DNA from: Lysobacter_I brunescens
GTDB taxonomy: Bacteria; Pseudomonadota; Gammaproteobacteria; Xanthomonadales; Xanthomonadaceae
DNA length: 64,000 nt
Direction of reading: 5' to 3'
Assembly: GCF_042677005.1 (NCBI RefSeq)
Contig: NZ_JBHTIF010000001.1
Span: 2,170,001-2,234,000, forward strand
Below, piece by piece: positions 8,614 through 16,527 of the stretch (the first letter of the stretch is position 1; the number at the start of each line of letters is the position of its first letter). Below the pieces are notes generated by a model. It saw only the letters and a list, made by a program, of their open reading frames with translations, searched no databases and had not been told where the DNA came from. The translations under genes and the position numbers were made by a program.

Positions 8614-9407
8614 CGCGTCGTCTCCTCGTAGATGGCCATGACACGGCAGGGACTGCCCGATCCGCCGACGATCGGCAAGGGGGCGATGATCACCATCGCC
8701 CCCCGGGCCGGGAGCAATTCGAGATTTCTCAGTTGGGTCAGCCCGTACTTGTTGGCGCCGTGGAAGAACCAGTGACATGGATACGCCGGATCGAAGCAGC
8801 CGGCCTGGCCCGCATCCGTACCGACCGTCTCGACCCCGATGCCCTGGATTGAGGTGTCCTCAGCCAGCCATTTCGCGCACTCCGGGCGCACGCCGGGGGT
8901 GATGCCCTCGTTGAGGAATCTGTCGGGATCGTTTCCATGACGGCTCCATCCCGTCCGGTAGAGCAGCCAGCCGCCTTCGGGGAGGGGGCCATGCGTTTCG
9001 ATCCAGCGTTCGACATGCTTGCGTTCGAGAAGGAACGAGGGATCAACAGCCTCTTCGGTGAGGTCGATGACCACCGCTGGCGCCACGAGACGTTGCACCG
9101 GGACTTGAGAGACGTCATCGAGATCGCGACCCGTCACCCAGTGGATCGGTGCATCGAAGTGCGTGCCGGTGTGCTCGCACATCTTGAGGTTGTTCCAGTA
9201 GACGTGCGGCCCCTTTTCGTCGTATCGACTGATCAGCTCGCGCGAAAACGGCCATGGCTGGCCTCGCTCGGGCGGAAGCCGGATGATCGGCGTCAGTTCG
9301 TGCAGCGGTGCCGTCAGGTCGACGATGCGAAGGTGGCCGGATGTCAGGCCTTGCAGCAGGATTTCGATGGCGGAGCCGGTGATGGACATGTCTTTTTCAA
9401 CGTTCAT
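8610..9407 (-). CDS. Cyclase-family kynurenine formamidase
   Basis: A 265-aa protein of the cyclase family (PF04199), to which bacterial kynurenine formamidase KynB belongs; that enzyme hydrolyses N-formylkynurenine to kynurenine plus formate. The metal-binding signature HTGTHFDAPIHW is intact, and IVDLTAPLHELTP is the family's N-terminal strand. The C-terminal half carries GIGVETVGTDAG and the LPARGAMVIIAPLPI segment typical of these hydrolases. It is somewhat longer than standard KynB (about 210 aa) and closer in size to other cyclase-family hydrolases, so the exact substrate is inferred from its overlap with the dioxygenase gene (GTGA). I chose the ATG at 9407; longer readings extend into the gap after the BCAT gene without support. 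Confidence 0.82.
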   Translation of the reverse strand: MNVEKDMSITGSAIEILLQGLTSGHLRIVDLTAPLHELTPIIRLPPERGQPWPFSRELISRYDEKGPHVYWNNLKMCEHTGTHFDAPIHWVTGRDLDDVSQVPVQRLVAPAVVIDLTEEAVDPSFLLERKHVERWIETHGPLPEGGWLLYRTGWSRHGNDPDRFLNEGITPGVRPECAKWLAEDTSIQGIGVETVGTDAGQAGCFDPAYPCHWFFHGANKYGLTQLRNLELLPARGAMVIIAPLPIVGGSGSPCRVMAIYEETTR

Positions 9408-9540
9408 GGTTGCGACAAGGTCGTGCGAGGCGCGTGCCTGCTGAGCGATGCAGGAGCGATTCCGCGAAGCTTCAGGTCGGGAGGGCATGGCGGGATGGCC
9501 ATCGACAGGCGGGTCTCGATCAGGGCGCTCCCCATCACAC

Positions 9541-10509
9541 GACCTGTTCGAGTGCGTCGTCGGTCTTGCGTGTGTGGCGCTCCGAATCGGCGTACACGGG
9601 CATCGACCAGGCCGGGTTGTCCGTGCCGAGCACCGTGGCATCGAAGACTGCTTGCAGACGCTTCGTCAGCACGCCGACCTGTCCCGATCCTACGGCGATA
9701 CGGTCGATCGTCGTGATCGGTGTGATCTCGGCCAGGGTGCCGCAGAGAAACAACTCGTCTGCGAGATACAGCTCGGTGCGATCGATCTCGCGCCGCTCCA
9801 GGTCGACACCGAGGGTTTCTCGCGCCAGTGTTTCGATGGTCGCGAGCGTGATGCCTTCGAGCACGCCGCTCGTTCCTGGGGGGGTGACGAGCCGGCCGTC
9901 GCGCACCATCACGAAGCAGGCGCCCGGTGCCTCGGAAACAGTGCCGCGTTGATTGGTGATGAGGCAGGTGTCGTAGCCGTTCCTGATCGCTTCGTGCTGT
10001 GCCAGTCGGCTGTTGTGGTAGTTCGCGCCGGTCTTGATCCTCGGCGGCATCGTATCGTCGCTGATCCTGCGCCAGGACGAGATGCAGGCTGCAGCGCCGG
10101 CGTGGAAGCGCGGCGATCGAGGGGCCGGGATGGCCGTGATGTGCAGGCCGGCATCTTCCGTGTAGCAGAGCGGATCGAAGTTCGGACCCATGCCGAAATA
10201 ACCGACGATGCAGACATGCGCATCGCCTGCCACTTCATTGGCGCGAAGAAGCGTCTGGCATCCGCTGCGGATCTCTTCGTCCGAATACCTGCAGGGCATC
10301 GCGATGCATTTCATCGAGCGATGCAGGCGATCAAGGTGATCCTGCAGCCGGAACAACCTCAGTTGAGCTTCATCGGCTTGCCAGTAGGCCCTGACGCCCT
10401 CGAACACGTTCGCGCCCCAGAAAGCGCCCTGCGTCCGGACATGCACGACGCAGTCGTCCCATGGGACGATTTGGCCGTTATGCCAAGCGAACCTCGGGGT
10501 AAAGCTCAT
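9541..10509 (-). CDS. Class IV PLP aminotransferase (BCAT/IlvE-like)
   Basis: A 322-aa fold-type IV PLP enzyme related to branched-chain aminotransferase and D-amino-acid transaminase. Seen: GANVFEGVRAY near residues 32-42, the Schiff-base lysine K159 in PPRIKTGANYHNS, the TVSEAPGACFVMV strand with the glutamate that contacts the pyridine nitrogen, and SGVLEGITLATIETLA, which holds the phosphate. Ordinary IlvE gives Val, Leu and Ile, but a copy placed between a flavin monooxygenase and a kynurenine formamidase more likely serves the pathway, either to supply an unusual amino acid or to transaminate an intermediate. Which substrate it takes cannot be read from the sequence. The start ATG is at 10509; gaps of 82 bp upstream and 133 bp downstream separate it from its operon neighbours. 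Confidence 0.85.
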
Positions 10510-10591
10510 CGGACATCTCCTGCGGCTGATGGTGCGACGACAAGGCGCGTGCGCGGTCGGGCACAGTGCCGGTTTTCTCGGCCGGGCACGC

Positions 10592-12229
10592 TCATGCGGC
10601 CCGCCGGATCTGCTGGTCGGAGGGCTCCTCCGTCTTCCGGACGCTGCGCGCACCAGGTTCCAGCGCGTTGCGGACCGCGTCCCGGACGCGATCGGCGTGC
10701 GTGCCGTGACCGGCCACGTGCCCGTCCATCCGGACGAGGATCCACTCCCCTCGGTGGCAGCCGTAGTGCTGGGCGAGGTCGGGGTCGTTGCTGGTGAGGA
10801 TGCGCGTATCCGGCGCGATAGACTGGACCTCCTGCGCGGGAGGCAGGATGACGATGATGCTGGCGTGCGGTACGTTCGCAGTCTGTTCCTGTCGCGCTGC
10901 GAAAGCCTTTGCGTCCTCGGCATCCTTCGCGAAGTACACGCATGTGAACGCGCGCCCGAAGTATTTCCTGAGTCGTGCCTCGACGCCTTGTTCGCATACC
11001 ATCGCGTCTGGTGCCAACTTGCCGGACAGGACGTGGCCTGCGGCGACGATGGGCGACTTGGCGTAGACGTAGGGCTCGGCCATTTTTCCGCTGTTGACGA
11101 ACCTGCGCATGGCAGGCATCAGCCTGGCCAGATGCAGGATGGTGTTGCGCATGTATCGCCTGTATCTGTTTGGCGGCACCATGAATTTCAGGGTGTCCTC
11201 GGTGATCCTGAGATTCTCGACAGCTGCTGCATGGCGTTCGGTGTGATAGGTGTCGAGCAGTGCATCGCCAGCCTCGCCCTTGAGCACGAGCGCCATCTTC
11301 CATATCAGATTGTCGGCGTCCTGGATGCCGCTGTTCATTCCACGGGAACCATACGGTGGGAAAGAGTGTGCGGCATCGCCTGCAAAGAACACGCGGCCAT
11401 GGCGGAAGTTCCTGAGCACCCGTTGATGGAAGCGATAGGTGCTCAGCCAATCGATTTCGTAGTCTATGTCGCCTATCACGGCGCGAATGCGCCGATCCAG
11501 CTTGCCGTTGAGCTTCTCGGCTTCGATGTCGTCTTCTGGCGCCAGTTGCCAGTCGATCCGCCAGATGTCGTCGGGCTGGGGGTGGATGACCACCTGCCGG
11601 CCCGGGTTGAATGCCGGGTCATAGTAGAAGTGACGGCCCTTGTGCAACGGAAGCTTCGCCTTGATGTCGGTGATCAGGAAGCGCGCGTTGTGCGTATACC
11701 CGTCAAGTTCGGCGCCGACCATGCCGCGCAGCGAGCTGTTCACGCCATCGCACGCGATCAGGTACTGGAACGCGTGCTCTTCTCGGGCACCGTCGCTCTC
11801 TGCGACGATGCGTACGCTCTCGGCGTCCTGCGCGATTTCGTTGACGCGGCAAGACCACAGGATCTCGCACAGCGGATTCGCTTCGATCTCACCCAGCATG
11901 ACCTGCTCGAGGCGATGCTGGGAGATATTGATGAATGGCCCGAATCCGAGGTCCAGCGGGAAGGTCTTGGTCGCGATGACCTTGCTGCGCACGTAGGTCC
12001 GTCCGACGTTCCATCGCACGCCTTCGTCCCGCATCCTTTCGCCGCATGCGATCTTGTCCAGGATCTCCACGACATCGCCCTGGATCAGGCATGCCTTCGA
12101 CCCCTGCTTCACCAGGGCGGGCTTGGCATCCAGGAGCACGCTGCGTATTCCCAGCGAGGCGAGGCGCAAGGCGCAGACCATGCCGACGGGGCCTGCGCCG
12201 ATGATCCCGACAGGAGCGACTGTATGCAT
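10592..12229 (-). CDS. Class A FAD aromatic monooxygenase (MhpA/phenol hydroxylase type)
   Basis: A 545-aa flavoprotein hydroxylase. The FAD dinucleotide fold is at the start (GIIGAGPVGMVCA, residues 8-20), the middle DG motif is at about 161-162 (ACDGVNSS), and the GD motif with helix is at about 284 (FFAGDAAHSFPPYGSRG). A C-terminal thioredoxin-like extension of about 150 residues is like that of 3-(3-hydroxyphenyl)propionate and phenol hydroxylases. It therefore resembles MhpA more than the classical membrane-associated kynurenine 3-monooxygenase. It would hydroxylate an aromatic ring with NAD(P)H and O2, and kynurenine, anthranilate or a related ring are plausible substrates. Its ATG at 12229 shares one base with the stop of the upstream TDO-superfamily gene (TGATG), so the two are translationally coupled. 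Confidence 0.85.
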   Translation of the reverse strand: MHTVAPVGIIGAGPVGMVCALRLASLGIRSVLLDAKPALVKQGSKACLIQGDVVEILDKIACGERMRDEGVRWNVGRTYVRSKVIATKTFPLDLGFGPFINISQHRLEQVMLGEIEANPLCEILWSCRVNEIAQDAESVRIVAESDGAREEHAFQYLIACDGVNSSLRGMVGAELDGYTHNARFLITDIKAKLPLHKGRHFYYDPAFNPGRQVVIHPQPDDIWRIDWQLAPEDDIEAEKLNGKLDRRIRAVIGDIDYEIDWLSTYRFHQRVLRNFRHGRVFFAGDAAHSFPPYGSRGMNSGIQDADNLIWKMALVLKGEAGDALLDTYHTERHAAAVENLRITEDTLKFMVPPNRYRRYMRNTILHLARLMPAMRRFVNSGKMAEPYVYAKSPIVAAGHVLSGKLAPDAMVCEQGVEARLRKYFGRAFTCVYFAKDAEDAKAFAARQEQTANVPHASIIVILPPAQEVQSIAPDTRILTSNDPDLAQHYGCHRGEWILVRMDGHVAGHGTHADRVRDAVRNALEPGARSVRKTEEPSDQQIRRAA

Positions 12230-13485
12230 CAGGAGACTTCCTCGATTTCCTTCGTGTGGGCGACGCCGTCGATGGACGGGAAGACCGGGATGGTTCTGAC
12301 GGCGTCGAGATAAGGCGTTCCTTCGGTGTAGCCGGTGCCCGTGTTTTCACCGAGCATCTTGATCGCGATGCCGTAGTGGGTGCTCCGCCACTGTTTGATC
12401 GATTTCGCGAAATCGGCCATGGCTTGCGTCAGCTCGGTTCGCTGCGCATTGCCGATGCGCTTGTCGAGCGTCTTGTAGGCGTCGTCCAGCGTGGATACGC
12501 CTGCGATGACTTTCTGCTGTACTTCCGGAACGGAAGAGTAGGCGATCGAGTGAAGGCGGGATTCCTCCGGAACCCGGCACAGCGATTCGACAAGCTTGTA
12601 GTTCCTTGACTGGATCGCGCTCGCGCCTTCGGTGAATGCGCGGAATGTCTGGAATGACTCGCGCTGCATCGTCGAAAGCAGCGAGAACAGCATGGTGGTT
12701 TCGGCCAGAACGCCGTCCGCTTGCTTGATCAGGATGCCCGCATCCTTCGGCGAATCGTCGAAGCATTCCAGTGCCTTCATCAGGCGACCGGCGATCCAGC
12801 AGAAAGTCAGTTCGAACGACTGCAGCACGCGAATGAACATGTATTCGTCGTGGACGACATAGACTGGCAGGATGCTGCGCGCGAGCAGCTCCTGCTCGTG
12901 GCGTTCCGTTCTGTTCGCGACAATCCTGCACAGGTTTCGCGCCATCCCGATGGGGTCGTCATCCGCCTGGCTGAAGTCCAGGCCAATCCTTTCAATGACG
13001 GGTTTGAGCGCGCGCAGCGCACTCGCGCACCTGCGCTGCGAGACCTTTGGGTCTGGAGGCAATTGCTGCAGGGCCTTGTCCGCACCATCGATCATCAAAA
13101 GCTCGAAACGGAGCATGTCGCAGATGAGGTGCAGGAAAAGCCTGTCGCGCTTTTCGAGTGAGTTCCACCGTGTGTCGCCGCGAGCGCCGCCTGCGTCGAT
13201 GCTCAAGACGCTGATGGCCAGGTATGTCACGTATTCGTAGCGACTGTCGTACTTGTCCAGCGCGACATCCAGGAATACCTTCAGCGCCTGCTCCGTCTGC
13301 GCTTGCTTCGTGATGAGCGATCGTGCGTCATCAAGCCTTTCAAGAAGGGTGTCGGGCACGAAGTGCTTGCCCATTTCGTGATAGGCTCGAATCACGGCAT
13401 CGTATGGAAACAGGCCACTGCCGTCGTTTCCTATCCAAGCATCAATGGCGCCTGATGCGCGCGCAACATTGTTCGTTTCGTCCAT
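12229..13485 (-). CDS. Divergent TDO-superfamily heme protein
   Basis: A 418-aa protein whose C-terminal 220 residues carry the skeleton of tryptophan 2,3-dioxygenase. HDEYMFIRVLQSFEL (from H212) aligns with the family's distal-pocket helix, FRAFTEGASAIQSRNY (about 281-296) with the substrate loop, and QWRSTHYGIAIKMLG with the proximal helix containing heme-ligand H370. This is followed by a GTGY loop and FPSI. The catalytic distal histidine of true TDO is leucine here (L221), so tryptophan dioxygenation by the standard route is unlikely. Other superfamily members (PrnB, MarE, SfmD) do different oxidations of indole or tyrosine rings, and this may be another such enzyme. An N-terminal helical domain of about 200 residues is extra. 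The ATG at 13485 is used; a GTG six bases upstream, behind GGAAG, is an alternative. It is the first gene of the operon. Confidence 0.7.
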   Translation of the reverse strand: MDETNNVARASGAIDAWIGNDGSGLFPYDAVIRAYHEMGKHFVPDTLLERLDDARSLITKQAQTEQALKVFLDVALDKYDSRYEYVTYLAISVLSIDAGGARGDTRWNSLEKRDRLFLHLICDMLRFELLMIDGADKALQQLPPDPKVSQRRCASALRALKPVIERIGLDFSQADDDPIGMARNLCRIVANRTERHEQELLARSILPVYVVHDEYMFIRVLQSFELTFCWIAGRLMKALECFDDSPKDAGILIKQADGVLAETTMLFSLLSTMQRESFQTFRAFTEGASAIQSRNYKLVESLCRVPEESRLHSIAYSSVPEVQQKVIAGVSTLDDAYKTLDKRIGNAQRTELTQAMADFAKSIKQWRSTHYGIAIKMLGENTGTGYTEGTPYLDAVRTIPVFPSIDGVAHTKEIEEVS

Positions 13486-14248
13486 GGACACGCTGTTTCT
13501 TCCTTGAAATTGCCAGCAAGCATGCACTCTGGCGTGGTGAATCCGGCCTAAACGATCCTTCGTCGCATCCATGCGGCGATGCAGCGCCGTTGATGAGCAA
13601 GACCGATGATTGTCGCATGCGGGCTCGCGCGGAGCAAGGTTTGGCGCATGCGCGGCATCGCGGCTTCTGTAAGATGGATGAGAAGGCTTCACTGTTCATG
13701 GCGATACGTGCGGTCGAACAGGCCTCTTCAACTGTATGCGGCAATTTGGATGCTTTCGCGGCAGTTGCGTGACAGTTCCGGCTGATGGAGCCTGAGCCCG
13801 GCCATATGTGGCTTCTCGTGTTCGCAGAACCGCTTAGCTCGCGAGATCGGTCGGATGCTCGTGTTGGCGACGCATGAGCGGTCGCCCGCCGTCGGTTGGA
13901 GACGGTGCATTCGCATGCGCAAGGCATTGCCTGTCGCAACGTCGCTGCAGGCGTGACGACCTTTTTCGATTCGGATCCCATTCGTAGCGCTGCCGATGAA
14001 AATTGACAGAATGATCAGTCACGGCAAGGATACTGTCGCATGCATGTGACGCATCTGCGGCCGAGGGCGCGTCCTGCTCTCGTGAGGTTGTCGCTGAGTG
14101 CATGGTGACGTGACTGCGATTATGGCCGGATCGTCCTGGGCCTGATGCGATGCATGCCATCCATGCCGACGTTGCTGCATGCAATGGTCGGTCTTCTTTA
14201 TTTTGCGGTGCATCCTGCGCCGTACATGCTTTTGAACATGGAGTCCAG
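13486..14248. promoter_or_regulatory. Divergent non-coding region of the kynurenine/ATP-grasp cluster
   Basis: About 760 bp without a convincing gene separates the leftward operon from the rightward class V PLP enzyme. Reading frames here have no family-like protein pattern. The stretch must hold the promoters for both directions. A TTGACA hexamer at about 14003-14008 is followed some 20 bases on by GATACT; the spacing is poor, so I mark it only as a candidate. The hexanucleotide palindrome GCATGC, often extended to a longer GCATGC-type palindrome, recurs several times (for example near 13522, 13616, 13646, 13914 and 14038). This might be chance in this sequence or binding sites for a regulator. 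No regulator gene is visible nearby. Confidence 0.4.
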
Positions 14249-15400
14249 ATGTACGAGCCATTGTCACCTACCGAGTTTCGCGCCAGCTTTCCTTCGCTCC
14301 GGAGCAATGTCCATCTGTGCAGCTGCAGTCTTGGTGCCAGGTCCGAACAGGCGGCTGCCGCTGTTGCGGAGATGCTCGCACTCATGGACCGGGATGGTGC
14401 GCCGTGGCCTCGTTTCGAACTGCAGCTGGAGCGCGTGCGCGAGGGATTCGCCCGGCTGATCGGCGCACGCCCGGAGCAGATCGCGATTCTCCCCAATGCG
14501 TCCATCGGTGCTTTCCAGGTCGCGTCGTGCCTGGACTGGACAAAGCGCGCGACCATCGTCTCCGCCGATATCGAGTTCCCGTCGATCGCGCATGTGTGGC
14601 TCGCACAGGCCGCGCGCGGTGCGAAGGTGTCCTTCGTCGGCCCCGGCGACGATGTCGCTGCGTCGTATCGATCTGCGATCGATGAGACCACTGGCCTTGT
14701 CTCGGTGCCGATGACGACCTACAAGCATGGCATCCGCTTGCCTGTCGGCAGGGTCGTCGAGGCGGCGCGTGAACGCGGCGCGAAAGTGTTCGTCGATGCC
14801 TACCAGGCCATCGGGACCGAGCCGATCGACGTCGTGGCGCTGGATTGCGACTTCCTCGTGGCGGGCGCAATGAAATACATGCTCGGGTGGCCTGGCATCG
14901 CATTCCTGTACGTGAAGGATCCCGGCATGATGGATCTGGACCCGCAACTGACGGGTTGGTTCGGGCGCTGCAATCCATTTGCCTTCGACCCGAGGCAGCT
15001 CGATTTTCCCGAGGCCGCGCGTCGTTTCGAAACCGGAACGCAGTCCGTGCCTGCTGTGTTCGCATGCAATGCCGCGCTTGATCTGCTGCAGCGTCTCGAC
15101 ATGCAGGCGGTGCGTGCGCACATCGCCGCGCTCGTCGCCCATGCGATCAGCAAGCTCGTCGCACAAGGTGAACGCGTACTCTCGGCAGCGGACGCCATGC
15201 AGCAGGGGGCGCATATCGCTATCGCCGACCGGGAGCCAAACCGCCTCGCTGCGTTTCTTGCCGAGCGCAGTGTCTTCATCAGTCCGAGGGGCGACGTGGC
15301 GAGGTTGTCGTTCCATTACTACAACACGATCTCGGATGTCGATCTCGCCTGCGCCCACATCGCCGGGTACAGGGCATCTTCGGGAAGCGTGGGCAATTAA
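14249..15400 (+). CDS. Class V PLP enzyme, kynureninase/cysteine-desulfurase-like
   Basis: A 383-aa fold-type I PLP protein of the class V aminotransferase family. Seen: an N-terminal VHLCSCSLGARS resembling the entrance segment of kynureninase, ILPNASIGAF for the cofactor phosphate, KVFVDAYQAIGT with Asp183 for the pyridine nitrogen, and the Schiff-base lysine K209 in AGAMKYMLGWPG. Class V members include kynureninase (cleaving kynurenine to anthranilate and alanine), desulfurases and epimerases. In this setting a kynureninase-like C-C cleavage or beta-elimination on a kynurenine derivative is the most economical reading, but the sequence does not prove it. The start is the ATG at 14249 with GGAG about 5 bases upstream. 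It is transcribed away from the main operon across a 763-bp shared control region. Confidence 0.8.
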   Translation: MYEPLSPTEFRASFPSLRSNVHLCSCSLGARSEQAAAAVAEMLALMDRDGAPWPRFELQLERVREGFARLIGARPEQIAILPNASIGAFQVASCLDWTKRATIVSADIEFPSIAHVWLAQAARGAKVSFVGPGDDVAASYRSAIDETTGLVSVPMTTYKHGIRLPVGRVVEAARERGAKVFVDAYQAIGTEPIDVVALDCDFLVAGAMKYMLGWPGIAFLYVKDPGMMDLDPQLTGWFGRCNPFAFDPRQLDFPEAARRFETGTQSVPAVFACNAALDLLQRLDMQAVRAHIAALVAHAISKLVAQGERVLSAADAMQQGAHIAIADREPNRLAAFLAERSVFISPRGDVARLSFHYYNTISDVDLACAHIAGYRASSGSVGN

Positions 15401-15601
15401 GCATGCACGACTGAGCATGCATGGGCCGATCTCCTGTGCGCATCCTCGGGCCCGGGAAAAGCCGGTGTTGCATCGACGTGGACGATCACTTGCCTGATTG
15501 GCGACATGGTTGGGTCAGGCCTCGCTTCTGCCCGGACCCCGCGCCTTCAGTACCCCACGGCCTGCGGCTGCAGCCTGTGGTTTCTTCCAAAGCGATCAAC
15601 G

Positions 15602-15631
15602 AAAACGCCGCTCCGGTGAGGGAGCGGCGTT
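15602..15631 (-). terminator. Rho-independent terminator after the TVNGS-repeat gene
   Basis: A perfect 11-bp stem (AACGCCGCTCC pairing with GGAGCGGCGTT) around a 6-base loop is followed on the minus strand by TTTTC. It lies about 45 bp after the stop of the minus-strand gene at 15674. The 200 bp between the class V PLP gene and this hairpin contain no gene that I can support. Confidence 0.85.
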
Positions 15632-15673
15632 GGGGGAGGGCGTGTAGGTGCGGGGCGACCGTGCTTCCTTCGA

Positions 15674-16429
15674 TCAATCCTTCGGCGCAGTCGCACCTTC
15701 GTAGCGGACAGCGGTAGCGCCGGTGACCTCGCCGATGCGGGCGGTGCTGTGGACGTAGAGGTTCACGTCGCGCTTGAACACCAGGGGGCCTTCGACGATG
15801 GCGTTGGGGCCGACGATGATGCGCAGCTTGCGCTTGTTGGCGCTGACGGGCATCCAGTTGCTGGTGGGCTTTTCGACGGTGATGCCGCCGCGGACGTGGG
15901 AGCCGACGCCGACGGTGATGTCGCCGTTGACGGTGCTGATGCCGCCGGCGACGTCGGTGTCGACCAGGCCGATGGCGCCGTTCACGGTTTCCACGTCCTT
16001 GCCGATGCTGCTGCCGCGGTCGACGAACACGCTGCCGTTCACGGTTTCGATGTCGCCAACCTGGCTGCCGTTGCCGAGGCGGATGCTGCCGTTGACGGTC
16101 TGCACGCTGGCGGCGCGGATGCGCTCATCGCCGCGGATGCTGCCGTTCACGGTCTCGGCGTCGCCGATGCTGGCGCCGGTTTCGAGGTGGATGCTGCCGT
16201 TCACGGTGGTGGCGTCGCTGGCCTTGGCGCCGGCTTCGACGCGGATGCTGCCGTTGACCGTGGTCAGGTCGCCGTAGGTCTGGCCGGCGTGCGCGGTGAT
16301 GCTGCCCATGACCTTGTCGACATCGTTCTTGCCGGCCATGGCGGCGGCCGGGACCAGGGCGGCGAGCGCGACGGCCAGGGCGGTGGCGCGCGTGGCGGCG
16401 CGGGTGGTCGGGGCGCGGAGCTTGAACAT
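15674..16429 (-). CDS. Secreted TVNGS-repeat (beta-solenoid-like) protein
   Basis: A 251-aa protein with a clear signal peptide (hydrophobic Ala/Leu run ending AAAMA before GKND). The body holds seven tandem units of about 18-19 residues, each starting with TVNGS, TVNGA or TVNGD and followed by an alternating hydrophobic strand. The regular T-V-N-G turn predicts a right-handed beta-helix or similar solenoid, comparable in logic to bactofilin-type repeats. A non-repeat C-terminal domain with IIVGPNAIVEGPLVF continues the strand pattern. Location is periplasmic or outer-surface. I do not know a function; polymer formation or a structural role in the envelope is possible. It is transcribed divergently from gpmI with about 100 bp between the starts and ends at a strong terminator. 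Confidence 0.8.
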   Translation of the reverse strand: MFKLRAPTTRAATRATALAVALAALVPAAAMAGKNDVDKVMGSITAHAGQTYGDLTTVNGSIRVEAGAKASDATTVNGSIHLETGASIGDAETVNGSIRGDERIRAASVQTVNGSIRLGNGSQVGDIETVNGSVFVDRGSSIGKDVETVNGAIGLVDTDVAGGISTVNGDITVGVGSHVRGGITVEKPTSNWMPVSANKRKLRIIVGPNAIVEGPLVFKRDVNLYVHSTARIGEVTGATAVRYEGATAPKD

Positions 16430-16527
16430 GGGGGACCTCTCGGTTGGGCGGGCGGTGCGTGTGGGACCTAGGATGCGGGGCCTTCGCTACAATCGCATCT
16501 GTCCGAAGTCACTGCCCCGAAGGTCAC

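Noticed and set aside
10592..12229. Calling the flavin enzyme kynurenine 3-monooxygenase
   Set aside because: Its C-terminal thioredoxin-like extension and GSRGMNSGIQD segment match MhpA/phenol hydroxylase enzymes better, so only aromatic monooxygenase is claimed.
13486..14248. Several short frames in the divergent region of the cluster
   Set aside because: They have unusual composition, overlap one another on both strands and lack ribosome-binding sites or family patterns.
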